From NCBI GenBank assembly GCA_963778025.1, contig CAVZTA010000011.1, positions 62,001 through 126,000 on the forward strand: a DNA stretch of 64,000 bases, written 5' to 3'. The notes under the pieces were generated by a model that worked only from the letters and a program-made list of their open reading frames with translations, searched no databases and was not told where the DNA came from. This document shows, in pieces, positions 37,052 through 49,391 of this stretch; positions within the stretch are counted from its first letter, which is position 1; every line of letters starts with the position of its first letter. The translations under genes and the position numbers were made by a program. The DNA is from CAVZTA01 sp963778025. GTDB taxonomy: Bacteria; Chloroflexota; Limnocylindria; Limnocylindrales; CSP1-4.

Positions 37052-37760
37052 GGCCTCACCTCTCGGACGATCGCGCGGGACGGTCTCGCCAGTGGCTCGC
37101 CGCGGTCCGGGCGGCCGGCATGTGGGCCGCGGGTCAACGCCTCGCGCCGATACGCAGCCGTCAGGCTACTTCAGCTGCGTCAGGACCACGTCTCGGCCCT
37201 GGGGGACACGGCAGGTGTACCAACCCGATCGTCCGCCGGAGGTATCGAACTGACGACGCCTGCACCGTGGTCGCGAGCGGACGATCCTGATCGAGCGGTT
37301 CTTGACGGTCGCCTCGGCGTCGCTGCGCGCCCGAGGCTAACCACGGTCCACGACGTCGCCGTTCGCCGCAATCGAACAGATTCGATGGGAATCAGCCCGT
37401 CAGTTGCCTTTCGAGGTGCTTCACGACCTCCTGTTAGTCGCCCACGACGAATCCGCGGCTCATCGCGCGCTCACTACCGGTCAGACGGCTGGATCCGTTC
37501 GCGACATCCAACCATTCCGGTCGCGTACTTCGACGAGAGAACGCGCGGCTCAGCGAGTGTTCGCGAATGTCACCTGAGCCGACGCAGGCCGGCAATGGGT
37601 GCCACCCGGTCCCAGCGTCCGACGTCGGTGGCGTTCGACATGTACGAGCAGTACGTCGCAATCCGCCGCTGTCAGCAAGGACTACGTTTCATCGGCGCTG
37701 TGACAGCCCGCGCCGCCAGCACGGTCAGAGTTCTAGGACCGCGCCTGGCGCTGAACGCGG
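37052..37760 (+). other. 709-base region of decayed sequence
   Basis: No intact gene. It contains (i) the minus-strand fragment 37166-37250 translating SGWYTCRVPQGRDVVLTQLK before a TAG, apparently the C-terminus of a lost gene; (ii) repeat unit 2 at 37268-37522 with an arginase C-terminal remnant ending in TAA; (iii) ~230 further bases with nothing identifiable. Confidence 0.55.
37268..37522 (+). repeat. Direct repeat unit 2 (arginase-end remnant)
   Basis: Matches 36326-36572. The first part translates TILIERFLTVASASLRARG then TAA, a degraded copy of the arginase C-terminus. No upstream part of an arginase gene is present, so this is a remnant and not a functional paralog. Confidence 0.75.
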
Positions 37761-38233
37761 CTAGAGCGCGTGCGACTCCATCATCGCCCTGAGGTTCTCG
37801 AGGTCTCGCTGGAAGAGCCGCTGGAACATGACCATGAACGGCCGATCGAACGGCGTGAGGAGTCCGCCCGGCTGCATCTCCCACATCCAATCGATCCTCG
37901 TCGCCTCGCCCTCGGTCGTGAGCGTGTACCTGGTTCGACCGCTTCCGCCCCAGGACGCGCTGATGAGGCGCAGACCGAGCGCCCGGTCGGGCTCGAACTC
38001 GGTCACCTCCATGACGCTCTCCATCGTCCGCCCAGGACGCCCTTGACCACCGCCTTCCGCCGACTCCCGATGCCGACCGGTCCGTCCGTGAGCAGCTCAC
38101 CCCTGATCGCGTTCGCCGCCCACCGGGGCGCAAGCGTCGGGTCGGTCAGGACGCGGAAGACGTCCTCCACAGGTCGTGCGATGACCACGCTCATGATCGC
38201 CTTCGCCACCGGGCGGACCTCCCAAGTCGTCAT
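37761..38233 (-). CDS. SRPBCC/polyketide-cyclase-like protein (frameshifted)
   Basis: START-like lipid/ligand-binding fold, ~157 residues. It begins SVVIARPVEDVFRVLTDPTL, the common start of SRPBCC proteins (the ATG at 38233 adds 13 residues). It continues in another frame with VMEVTEFEPDRALGLRLIS, RYTLTTEGEATRIDWMWEM and ends FQRDLENLRAMMESHAL. A single missing base (or two extra) near 38033 separates the parts. Function in this family ranges from ligand carriers to cyclases, and no active site can be assigned. Confidence 0.75.
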
Positions 38234-38269
38234 GATCCGGCCGGCGGCCCGCGCGGCATCGGACCTTCA

Positions 38270-38330
38270 GTGTTGTGAGTTCGAGGTCGCTGACCGGGAT
38301 GGTTGCCACGACCATCGTTGCGCCAAGCAT
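38270..38330 (-). pseudogene. Start fragment of a VOC/glyoxalase-like gene
   Basis: On the minus strand, AGGAGG (38338-38343) precedes ATG 38330 and the translation LGATMVVATIPVSDLE matches the opening strand of VOC proteins. After ~17 codons the similarity stops abruptly and the frame runs into the SRPBCC gene. It appears to be the 5' stub left by a deletion. Confidence 0.35.
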
Positions 38331-38411
38331 GCGTCGACCTCCTGGCCCGCCGCCTCATCGAACGCGGCGATCGGTAGCCAGCGCATCATGAACCTGGCTC
38401 GACTTCGCGGC

Positions 38412-38846
38412 TCAGCCGGGCGAGATCCCGGCCGACTTGAACGCGTCGATGAGGGCATCGCTCAGCTCGGAGGCGACCGCGCGGTCGTCGATGAGCACCA
38501 GCGGGCGACGACACCCGGGACACGTGACTCCGGGCATGTCGACGTCGACCGCGATCGGCGGGACTCGCTTCAGCACGACCTCGGTCGTGACCATCACCTG
38601 CTCGTGCTGGAGGCCCTCGAGCCTGGTGTCGCACGAAGGGCAGACGAGCGTCGAGCGGAGGAGCCCCCGCCGTCGAGGGCCGACCAGCGCCTTGTGCAGC
38701 GCCTCGATGAGATCCGACCCGAAGTCCGGATACGCGAAGCGCCGGCCGCCGTCCGACGCCCGGAACGTCAGGTCCGTGAGGGTGACCGTCACCGAGCCCG
38801 CGCGACCGCTGATCGGACCGAGTCGCTGGCCCGCAGCGTCAGCCAT
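38412..38846 (-). CDS. Hypothetical protein with two CPxC zinc knuckles
   Basis: Not assigned. The 144 residues include STLVCPSCDTRLEGL and GVTCPGCRRPLVLIDD, four Cys in two CPxC pairs that probably bind one zinc. Between them lies QVMVTTEVVLKRVPPIAVDVD. The C-terminal helix ELSDALIDAFKSAGI may mediate oligomerisation. It sits between decayed sequence and the MBL-fold gene. No enzyme motif is seen. Confidence 0.65.
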   Translation of the reverse strand: MADAAGQRLGPISGRAGSVTVTLTDLTFRASDGGRRFAYPDFGSDLIEALHKALVGPRRRGLLRSTLVCPSCDTRLEGLQHEQVMVTTEVVLKRVPPIAVDVDMPGVTCPGCRRPLVLIDDRAVASELSDALIDAFKSAGISPG

Positions 38847-38884
38847 GCCGAAGCATCGTCAGGATCAGCGTGGACTCCAAAGGG

Positions 38885-39430
38885 TCATCGCACGCGGAAC
38901 GCGCCCCCGTGGCCCGGGATGACGATCGTCGCGACGTCGAGGATGCGCTTCCGATTGACCTCGATCGAGGCCTGGTCGTCGGCCAGCGGATCGACGACAG
39001 GTTCGCGGTCCGGCGTCCACCACAGGTGCGTCATCGCGTAGGTCTCGCCCTCCGCCTCCACGATCAGGGACGCGTCCTCGTTCGTGTGGCCCGGCGTCAG
39101 CCACAAGGTCGCATTCGGCGACAGCCGGTACCCGTCGCCCTCATGGTCGAGCCACTCATCGTTCCGATACCGCGCCCAGAAGTCGACGACCTCCGCGTTC
39201 GGGAACAAGGCGATGTTCACCGTGTGATCCGGATGGTGGTGCGACAGGAACACGTGGGTGACCGACTCCGGCGCGACATCCAGGGCAGCCAGCGGATCCA
39301 GGATCTTCGAGCGCGACGACACCATCCCGGGGTCGCACACGATCCGCGCGTCGCCGTCCCGGACGAGCACGATGGACGAGCCGACGCGGTCGGAGGCGTA
39401 GCCGGCATGGAGGAGGTCGACGGTGGTCAT
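38885..39430 (-). CDS. Metallo-beta-lactamase-fold hydrolase (MBLAC1-like)
   Basis: A 181-residue MBL-fold protein. The metal signature is FLSHHHPDHTVNIALFP, followed by LWLTPGHTNEDASLIVE and the terminal IVIPGHGGAFRVR. A short DARIVCDPGMVSSRSKILDP loop precedes the first metal site. The compact length and PGHTNED motif resemble MBLAC1-type hydrolases. ATG 39430 has TACGGT 6 bases upstream. Substrate not known. Confidence 0.85.
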   Translation of the reverse strand: MTTVDLLHAGYASDRVGSSIVLVRDGDARIVCDPGMVSSRSKILDPLAALDVAPESVTHVFLSHHHPDHTVNIALFPNAEVVDFWARYRNDEWLDHEGDGYRLSPNATLWLTPGHTNEDASLIVEAEGETYAMTHLWWTPDREPVVDPLADDQASIEVNRKRILDVATIVIPGHGGAFRVR

Positions 39431-39436
39431 GCGCGC

Positions 39437-39442
39437 ACCGTA
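39437..39442 (-). promoter_or_regulatory. -10 element TACGGT, leaderless promoter of the MBL-fold gene
   Basis: On the minus strand TACGGT is separated from ATG 39430 by 6 bases; there is no ribosome-binding site. Confidence 0.5.
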
Positions 39443-39551
39443 CGCTGCGGCGCGGGACGCGCGAGACCGTCGCGCGCGACGCATCGGCGGCTGACCCCGT
39501 ACGCGCGGGTGGCATCCTCGTCGTAGCGCGCCGCTCGCCAGGAGCCTCCCG

Positions 39552-41284
39552 ATGACCGTCGCCGCCCAGACCCTCCATCCCGGTCTCGATCCGGCCACCC
39601 GCCGTGCCCGCGCGGCCGCCCGAGCCGCGGCCATCGCCGACGACGCCCCCGCCGACGTCGTCCTGACCGGCGGCGCGATCACGACCGTGGACGCCGCCCG
39701 CAGCACCGCCGAGGCGATCGCCATCCGATATGGCCGGATCGCCGCCGTCGGGACGGCCGGCACGGTTCGGCAGCTCGTCGGCCCCAGGACCCGCGTGATC
39801 GATCTCCACGGCCGGACCGTCGTCCCGGGCTTCGGCGATTCGCATATCCACGCGGTGATGGCCGGCGTGGGGATGCGCCAGTGCGACCTCCGCGAGGCGC
39901 GCGGCCAAGCGGGATACGCCGACGTCGTCCGCCGCTACGCCGAGTCCCACCCCGACCTGCCGTGGATCGTCGGCGACGGCTGGTACATGGCCGACTTCCC
40001 GGGCGGCAATCCGCCGCGCCAGCTGCTCGACGCCGTCGTCCCCGATCGCCCCGTCTTCCTGAGCAGCCGTGACGGCCACAGCGTGTGGGTGAACTCGAAG
40101 GCGCTCGAGCTCGCGGGCGTCACGAAAGACACGAGCGACCCGCGCGACGGCGTGATCATCCGCGAGGCCGATGGCTCGCCGGCCGGGACCCTCCACGAAG
40201 GTGCCGGCAACCTCGTGGAGCGCATCGTCCCCGAGGACACGCCCGAGGACCTCATCGCCGGGCTCGGCGAGGCGCAGCGCTACCTCCATTCGCTCGGCCT
40301 GACGCAGTGGCAGGAGGCGATCGTCAGCGACGACGGCGAGCACGCCTACCGGACGTTCGCGGCGAGAGGCGAGCTCACCGGTCGGGTCACCGGCGCCATG
40401 TGGTGGGAGCGGCGACCAGGACGCCTCGCAGATCGACCGGCTCGTCGAGCGGCGCGCGGCCGGGCCCATCGGCCGCTACCAGAGCACGAGCGTGAAGATC
40501 ATGCAGGACGGGGTCCTCGAGAACTTCACGGGCGCGATGATCGACGACTACCTCGGTCCGGACGGCCGCCCGACGGGCAACAAGGGCATCTCGCATGGTC
40601 GACCCGGAGGCGCTGAAGGGCCACGTCACGCGGCTCGACGCGCTCGGCTTCCAGGTGCATTTCCACTGCATCGGGGACCGGGCGACGCGCGAGGCGCTCG
40701 ATGCGTTCGAGGCGGCGCGCGACGCGAACGGCGCGTCGGGCGGGCGCCACCACATCAGCCACATCCAGGTCATCCACCCCGACGACATCCCGCGCTTCCG
40801 GGAGCTCGGCGTCGCGGCGAACATGCAGCCGCTGTGGGCGTGCCACGAAGGCCAGATGGACGAGCTGACCCTCCCCTTCCTGGGCGAGGAACGCGGCACC
40901 TGGCAATACCCGTTCCAGTCGCTCCGCCGGGCGGGCGCGGTGCTCGTCGCGGGCTCCGACTGGTCGGTGTCGACGCCCGATCCGCTGCTCGAGATGGAGC
41001 TCGCCGTCAACCGCGTCTGGTACGAGTCGCGCGGGACGACGCCGCCCTTCCTGCCCGACCAGCGGCTGCCCCTGATCGACGCGCTCGCCGCGTTCACCGC
41101 GGGGACGGCCTATGTCAACCACCTCGAAGACGACACCGGCACGCTCGAGCCGGGCAAGCTCGCCGACCTCGTCGTGCTCGACCGCGACCTGTTCGACCGG
41201 GGCGCGGGCGAGATCGGCGACGCGCGCGTGGTCGCGACGTTCGTCGAGGGCGACGCCGTGTATGAGACACCCGGTCTCGGCTGA
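39552..41284 (+). CDS. YtcJ-like amidohydrolase (amidohydrolase_3; frameshifted)
   Basis: Metal-dependent amidohydrolase of about 577 residues. The N-terminal strand DVVLTGGAITTVDAARSTAE is followed by VVPGFGDSHIHAVMAGV (first metal site), TLHEGAGNLVERI, VKIMQDGVLENFTGAM, FHCIGDRATREALDAFEAAR and AGSDWSVSTPDPLLEMELAV, the YtcJ hallmarks. Two single-base insertions near 40412 and 40592 split it into three frames. SD AGGAGCC precedes ATG 39552. YtcJ enzymes have varied substrates, which cannot be inferred here. Confidence 0.9.
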
Positions 41285-41383
41285 CCGACTGCCACGTCGC
41301 TGACATCGGGCGGCGCATCCTGCGCACGTGACGGTGGCTTCGGTGGCGAGACCCTGTCCGGACGACCCGACGGAGGCTGCACG

Positions 41384-42064
41384 ATGGACGACCTGAAGAT
41401 GGCCACGACGCCCTGGACCGGCACGGAGCGACGCGGCGGCGAGCGGCGGATGAGCGGCTACGAATTCGGCGGCACGGAGCGGCGCGCCGGCAGCGATCGG
41501 CGCTCCTTCATCGACATCTCCGCGCCGGCCGACCCCACGCTTGCGCTATCGGACACGGCCACCCTGGGCGCGCGGGACAGTTCCCATCCCCGCGGCGGCC
41601 ACGAGCACGACGCCATCCCGAGCGTCGCCGCGCTCGGCGGGCATCCCATCCATCCCTTGCTCGTGCCCTTGCCGATCGGCGCGTTCGTCCTCACGGTCGC
41701 CGCCGATGCCGCGTATGCCCTGACCCAGGATCGCTTCTTCGCACGCGCGGCGACCGCCCTGACCGCCGTCGGCATCGGAAGCGGACTGCTCGCCGCGAGC
41801 GCCGGTGCCGCCGACTTCCTGGGACGCGAACGCATCCGGGATCACCCGGCGGCGTGGCTCCATGCCGCCGGGAACGTGGGTGCCGTGGCGCTCTCCCTGG
41901 CAGGCCTCGCGATGCGTCTCCGGGAGCCGGAGAAGGTGCCGCCGGCCGCCATGGCCGCGAGCGCCGCGGTGGGCGGGCTGCTCCTCGTGACCGGCTGGCT
42001 CGGCGGCGAGCTTGCGTACCGCCATCGGGTCGGCGTGACCAAGGACCGCAGCTTCGAGGTGTGA
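41384..42064 (+). CDS. DUF2231 membrane protein with Arg-rich N-terminal repeats
   Basis: A 226-residue protein. The N-terminus contains two similar Arg-rich motifs, TERRGGERRMSG and TERRAGSDRRSF. The C-terminal DUF2231 domain starts GGHPIHPLLVPLPIGAFVLT and has four membrane segments. This is the second DUF2231 protein in the window; the other is fused to a Rieske domain. GGAGG at 41370-41374 supports ATG 41384. The domain is thought to be membrane-associated in redox contexts, but no function is proven. Confidence 0.8.
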   Translation: MDDLKMATTPWTGTERRGGERRMSGYEFGGTERRAGSDRRSFIDISAPADPTLALSDTATLGARDSSHPRGGHEHDAIPSVAALGGHPIHPLLVPLPIGAFVLTVAADAAYALTQDRFFARAATALTAVGIGSGLLAASAGAADFLGRERIRDHPAAWLHAAGNVGAVALSLAGLAMRLREPEKVPPAAMAASAAVGGLLLVTGWLGGELAYRHRVGVTKDRSFEV

Positions 42065-42211
42065 CCGAGCGTCGACCGCGAACGATCCTTCGCCACGACG
42101 GATGACGTAGCGCGTTCGAGCATCGCGGTCCATCCTCCCGCGAGCCTCGATGGTCGAGACTCCGTTCCAGCGAACCCGAACCGACGGGTCGCGGAAAGGA
42201 GGACCCACGAC

Positions 42212-42403
42212 ATGCACGAGGCCACCGAGTTCTTCGTCGCCGTCCGGCTGCAGGAGCTGCACCGCGAAGCGAAGCGGAACCAGTTCGCCGCTGCCGATCG
42301 CCCGAGCCCGTTCCGGAAGCTCGTCGAGAGCGTCATCGAGACGCTGCGACCGTCCTCCGCGCCCGCGACGCCGGCGCTGACCGCCTACCCGTACGCCCGA
42401 TAG
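42212..42403 (+). CDS. Small hypothetical protein (63 aa)
   Basis: Begins HEATEFFVAVRLQELHREAK, an amphipathic helix, followed by a short linker and FRKLVESVIETLRPS. GGAAAGGAGG just upstream is one of the strongest ribosome-binding sites in the window, and a terminator hairpin follows at 42485. These signals, rather than homology, argue that it is real. Composition suggests a small soluble or peripheral membrane protein. Confidence 0.6.
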   Translation: MHEATEFFVAVRLQELHREAKRNQFAAADRPSPFRKLVESVIETLRPSSAPATPALTAYPYAR

Positions 42404-42484
42404 CGGCTGACGCCGCGAGGCGACCCGGCACGAACTCCCGGGCCGCTGACGACCCGAGGCCCCGGCCTCGAACCCACCACGCAG

Positions 42485-42512
42485 GAAGCCCGTCCCGCAC
42501 TGGACGGGCTTC
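42485..42512. terminator. Bidirectional terminator hairpin
   Basis: GAAGCCCGTCC-CGCACT-GGACGGGCTTC forms a perfect 11-base-pair stem with a 6-base loop. It lies between the convergent small-protein gene (stop 42403) and mobA (stop 42520), and short T and A runs on its flanks suit termination in both directions. Confidence 0.85.
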
Positions 42513-42519
42513 TTCGCGT

Positions 42520-43158
42520 CTAGCGAAGATCGGCGAGATCCTGCGGGGAGTCGATGTCGACGAGGCTGTCCGCCGGCGGGTCGAGCGGCCGCCATTCGTC
42601 CTCCTCGAGGATCCGCGTGCGGAGCGCCTCCAGCCACGCGGTCAGGCTCCTCGCCCCGTGGCGCAGGGCGCCTTGCGCGGCGGTGGTCCCGGCGCCGGTG
42701 CGCACGGCGATCGGCAGCGGCTGGACACGGCCACGGCCCTGGAGAACGACGGCGTCGATGTCGCTTGCGTCGCCGGCGGTGAGCGTGCGGATGAGCAGCT
42801 CCAGGACGTCGGGCGAGAGCCGCGGCATGTCGCCGCCGACGACGAGCGCGATGGGCTCCCTGGCCGCCTCGAGTCCGGCGAGCACGCCGATGAGCGGCCC
42901 ACCGAACGGCTCCGGGTCGTGGACCACGCGCACGCCGGCCAGGTCATCGCCGACGTCCGGCGGCCGGACCACGACCACATCGGCGGCGATGCGCCGAACG
43001 CGTTCGAGGACGTGCTCGAGGACCGGTCGACCGTCGAGGTCATGGGCGAGCTTGTCCCCGCCGAAGCGCGCCGAGCGGCCGCCCGCCAGCACGATCGCCG
43101 TGACCGCGACCCGGCCTCCCGGCCCGTGATCCGCCGGGCGGCTCAACGGACGGTCCAC
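42520..43158 (-). CDS. mobA: Molybdenum cofactor guanylyltransferase
   Basis: Transfers GMP to molybdopterin to make (bis-)MGD, required by formate dehydrogenases. It shows the nucleotidyltransferase start TAIVLAGGRSARFGGDKLAH with the conserved Lys, then VVHDPEPFGGPLIGVLAGL and IALVVGGDMPRLSPDVLELL, and a C-terminal LVDIDSPQDLADLR tail typical of MobA. About 212 residues if GTG 43158 is the start; TTG 43146 is an alternative. Its position downstream of selAB links cofactor and selenocysteine supply for the FDH operon. Confidence 0.88.
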   Translation of the reverse strand: MDRPLSRPADHGPGGRVAVTAIVLAGGRSARFGGDKLAHDLDGRPVLEHVLERVRRIAADVVVVRPPDVGDDLAGVRVVHDPEPFGGPLIGVLAGLEAAREPIALVVGGDMPRLSPDVLELLIRTLTAGDASDIDAVVLQGRGRVQPLPIAVRTGAGTTAAQGALRHGARSLTAWLEALRTRILEEDEWRPLDPPADSLVDIDSPQDLADLR

Positions 43159-43310
43159 GTCGGCGGTTGCGCCGCTGGACGGCTCGACCGACCGCCGACC
43201 GGGCACTGCGACGCCGTCCGAGCCGGGGAGCGGCTCACCTGGCGGCCGGGGATGGACGCGGCGAGGCCGCCGAGCGCCCGTTGCGCCGCTGGGCGACTCG
43301 CCGGCGCGCG

Positions 43311-45212
<1,902 letters not shown>

Positions 45213-45221
45213 GATCGATCG

Positions 45222-46581
45222 CTACCGAGACGCGGCGATGGCCGCCGCGAGCGCCTCGTCGTCCGCTGGCTCGACGGTCCGGAGATCCAGCACCACGCGC
45301 CCGTCTTCGATCCGCCCGACGACCGGCGGCGTCCCGGTCCGCAGGCGCCGAAGCCGGGCGTCCGCCGACCCCGCTCCGCCGAGCGCGAGCCCGACCGACG
45401 GCAACGTCTCGCCCGGCAGCGATCCGCCACCCACCGTCGCCCGGGTGTCGACCACGTCGATGGCCTCGCCGGCGCCGACGCGTGTCCCGAGCGCGACGGC
45501 CCGCGCGCGGAGCACATCGACCGGCGTCGACAGCTGCCGCCACACCGGGATCTCCCGTGCCGCGACGCCCGCCCGGTACAGCCCCAGGGTCGCCGCGATC
45601 GCCGCGAGCATCGCCTTGTCCGGCCGCATCGCCCGCGCCAGCGGGTCCTTGCGAAGCCGCGCGACCAGCTCGCCGCGGCCGACGATGAACCCGGCCTGCG
45701 GACCTCCGACCAGCTTGTCGCCGCTGAACGTCACGAGGTCCGCGCCGTCGGCGAGGCGCTCCGCGGGCGTCGGCTCGTGCGCCAGGCCGAACGCGGCAGT
45801 GTCCAGCAGCGCCCCGCTGCCCAGGTCGTCGACCACCAGCGCGCCGTGCTCATGCGCCAGCCGCGCGAGCGACGGCGGATCCGGCGCCTCCACGAACCCA
45901 TCGAGCCGGAAGTTCGACGGGTGGACCCGCAGCACCAGTCGAGCCCGCCCATCGGCCAGCGGCTCCGCGAAGTCGGCGACGCGCGTCCGGTTCGTCGTCC
46001 CGACCTCGATCAGCTTCGCGCCGGCGCGGCGGACGATCTCGGGGATCCGCACACCCGCCGCCGATCTCGACCAGCTCCCCGCGGCTGACCGCGATCCCGC
46101 CGCGACCCGCCAGCCCGCAGGCGAGCGCCACGGCCGCCGCGTTGTTCGTCACGATGAGCGCGTCCTCGGCCCCGGTCAGCGCGATGAGGTGCTCCTCCGC
46201 GAGGCGGAAGCGGCGGCCTCGCCGTCCCGTGGCCGGGTCCAGCTCGAGGAACGACGTCCCGGCCGCGGCCGCGGCGGCCGCCTCGATCGCCGCCCGGGGC
46301 CACGCGGCTCGGCCGAGATTCGTGTGGATCAGGACGCCGGTGGCGTTGATCACGCGCGTCAGACCGGCTGCCGACTCGAACGCGCCCAGCCGTGCGACGA
46401 CGAGCGCGCCAACGCTTCGACCGACGACGCGGGCGCGCCCGCGGCGAGTCGCGGCACGCTCCTCGTCGACGACGGCCCGGGCCACGGCCAGCACCGCGCC
46501 GGGATCCCGCTCGCCGAGGGACGGCCGCGCGGCCGCCAGCACCCGTTCGACGGACGGCGGCCGCGACGCCAGCGTGGTCAT
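45222..46581 (-). CDS. selA: L-seryl-tRNA(Sec) selenium transferase SelA (frameshifted)
   Basis: PLP enzyme converting Ser-tRNA(Sec) to Sec-tRNA(Sec). It shows the SelA blocks LTRVINATGVLIHTNLGRA, GAEDALIVTNNAAAVALA, IEVGTTNRTRVADFAEPL, ALVVDDLGSGALLDT and the PLP-lysine motif VTFSGDKLVGGPQAGFIVG. One extra G near 46053 changes the frame; corrected length ~452 residues, the normal length. ATG 46581 lies 16 bases from the tRNA-Sec gene, likely one transcription unit selC-selA-selB-mobA. Confidence 0.94.
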
Positions 46582-46596
46582 CGATCCTCCGTGGAC

Positions 46597-46693
46597 TGGC
46601 GGGAGCGCATGGGAGTCGAACCCACCGCGCGACGCCGAGCGCCGCGCCACCGGTGTTGAAGACCGGGGAGCCCACCGGGACCCCTCCGCTCCC
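46597..46693 (-). tRNA. selC: Selenocysteine tRNA (anticodon UCA)
   Basis: The minus strand folds as a tRNA-Sec: 5' GGGAGCGG pairs with 3' GCGCTCCC; a long D-stem; the anticodon arm CCGGT-CTTCAAC-ACCGG with TCA as anticodon; an exceptionally long variable arm (GC-rich, ~22 bases); T-arm GTGGG-TTCGACT-CCCAT; discriminator G and encoded CCA (46597-46599). Length is 97 bases with CCA. The eighth acceptor pair is a G-G mismatch, unusual for the 8+5 Sec architecture and possibly a sequence error. Confidence 0.96.
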
Positions 46694-46757
46694 ACGGCCG
46701 ATGGTACGGCGGCGACGACTCCAGCCACCCGATCCGGTCCGCGCAGGCGACGCCCCG

Positions 46758-46763
46758 TACCCT
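46758..46763 (+). promoter_or_regulatory. -10 element TACCCT, leaderless promoter of the MFS transporter
   Basis: TACCCT is followed by 6 bases and GTG 46770, diverging from the tRNA-Sec unit. Confidence 0.5.
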
Positions 46764-46769
46764 TGCTGG

Positions 46770-47946
46770 GTGAATCTCACGTTCGCGCTGGCGGTCGTCG
46801 CCTTCGCGATCGGCGTCGACAACTACATCGTCGCGGCGATCCTGCCGGCCGTCGCTGCGGATCTCAACGAGCCTGTCTCGAGCGTCGGGCTCCTCGCCAG
46901 CGCGTATGCCCTGCCGACCGCGATCCTGGCGCCGGTCTTCGGCCCGCTTTCGGATCGGCGCGGCCGGCGGTTCTCGATGCTGCTCGGCCTGACCATCTTC
47001 ACCGCGGCGGCGGCCGCGTGCGTCGTCGCCCCGACGCTGCCGCTCCTCATCGGTGCGCGCATCGCCAACGGGCTGGGCGCGGCGATCGCGATCCCGGCGG
47101 TGTTCGCGACCGTTGGCGACCTGCCGACGCTCGGCGCACGGGCTCGCTCGATGAGCCTCGTGGCTGGGATGTTCCCGCTGTCGACGCTGCTCGGGCTGCC
47201 CATCGGGGCGTTCGCCGCGATCGTCGGCGGCTGGCGGATGTCGTTCGTGTTCATCGTGATCGTCGCCGTCGTCGCCCTGGCGCTGGTGTTCCGGTTCACC
47301 CCGGAGACGCACGGCCGCCCGACGGTCGGGAGCTACCTCGGGGCCTACCGGACGATCCTCGAGCGGCCGCGGATGCTCCGGGTGATCGCCGTGATGTTCG
47401 TGTGGTTCATGGGCACGTTCGGGCTGTTCATCTACGTCGGCGAGTTCATCCACGAGTCGTTCGGCGTCCCGACCGACCAGGCTGGGCTCATCTACATCGC
47501 CGTCGGCGTGTCGGGCGTCATCGCGACACGCGTCAGCGGCCGGCTCATCACCGGCGTCGGGGCGCGTCGCGCGGTGCTGCTGGCCATCTCGGGCTTCGTC
47601 GATCTCGGCGTTCCTCCTCCCCCGGACCGCGGTCGCGCTGCCGCTGACGGTCGTGCTGTTCCTCTTCTGGGCGTTCTCGACGTGGATCGGCGTGCCGGCC
47701 ATCCAGACGATCGTGGCCGGGCTGTCGGAGGACGCCCGCGGGACGATGCTGGCTCTGAACACGAGCGCGCAGAGCCTGGGCCAGGTCGTCGGCCCGATCG
47801 TCACCGGCCAGATGCTCGTCCTGGGTGGGTTCGCGCTGGCCGGCCCGTACGCGGCGCTCGTCGGGCTGGTCGCGCTGGCCATCGCGTACGCCGTCCTGCC
47901 TCGTCGGGCGAGCACGCCGGCGGTCATCGCACCGGCCGAAGGCTGA
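46770..47946 (+). CDS. MFS transporter (DHA1-like; frameshifted)
   Basis: About 392 residues with 12 predicted membrane segments. Motif A in loop 2-3 is FGPLSDRRGRRFSMLLGL; LIGARIANGLGAAIAIPAVF and PLSTLLGLPIGAFAAIVGGWR (motif C-like) follow. Similar to AraJ/sugar-efflux exporters. One extra G near 47600 shifts the last third (ISAFLLPRTAVALPLTVVLF, GTMLALNTSAQSLGQVVGP). The GTG start is leaderless. Substrate unknown; closeness to selC need not imply a selenium role. Confidence 0.88.
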
Positions 47947-48079
47947 CCAGCGGTCCGCGCCATCATGAGGATCGTCCGCAGTCGACGCGCGGCGCACAGA
48001 GGAGCATCGATCGTGGCGCGAGATCCGGACCGGTTCCGCCTGCCGATCCGCCACCGACCCCCGATCGAGCGGCACCCAC

Positions 48080-49360
<1,281 letters not shown>

Positions 49361-49378
49361 CCTTCGCCCGGCCGCGCC

Positions 49379-49384
49379 TATCAT
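49379..49384 (+). promoter_or_regulatory. -10 element TATCAT, leaderless promoter of selD
   Basis: TATCAT is followed by 7 bases and GTG 49392. GTGACC 16 bases upstream of the hexamer is a weak -35 candidate. Confidence 0.55.
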
Positions 49385-49391
49385 CGGCGTC

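Noticed and set aside
37567..37764. 65-codon open frame in the decayed region
   Set aside because: No ribosome-binding site, no motif, and it lies in remnant sequence; a chance frame is more likely.
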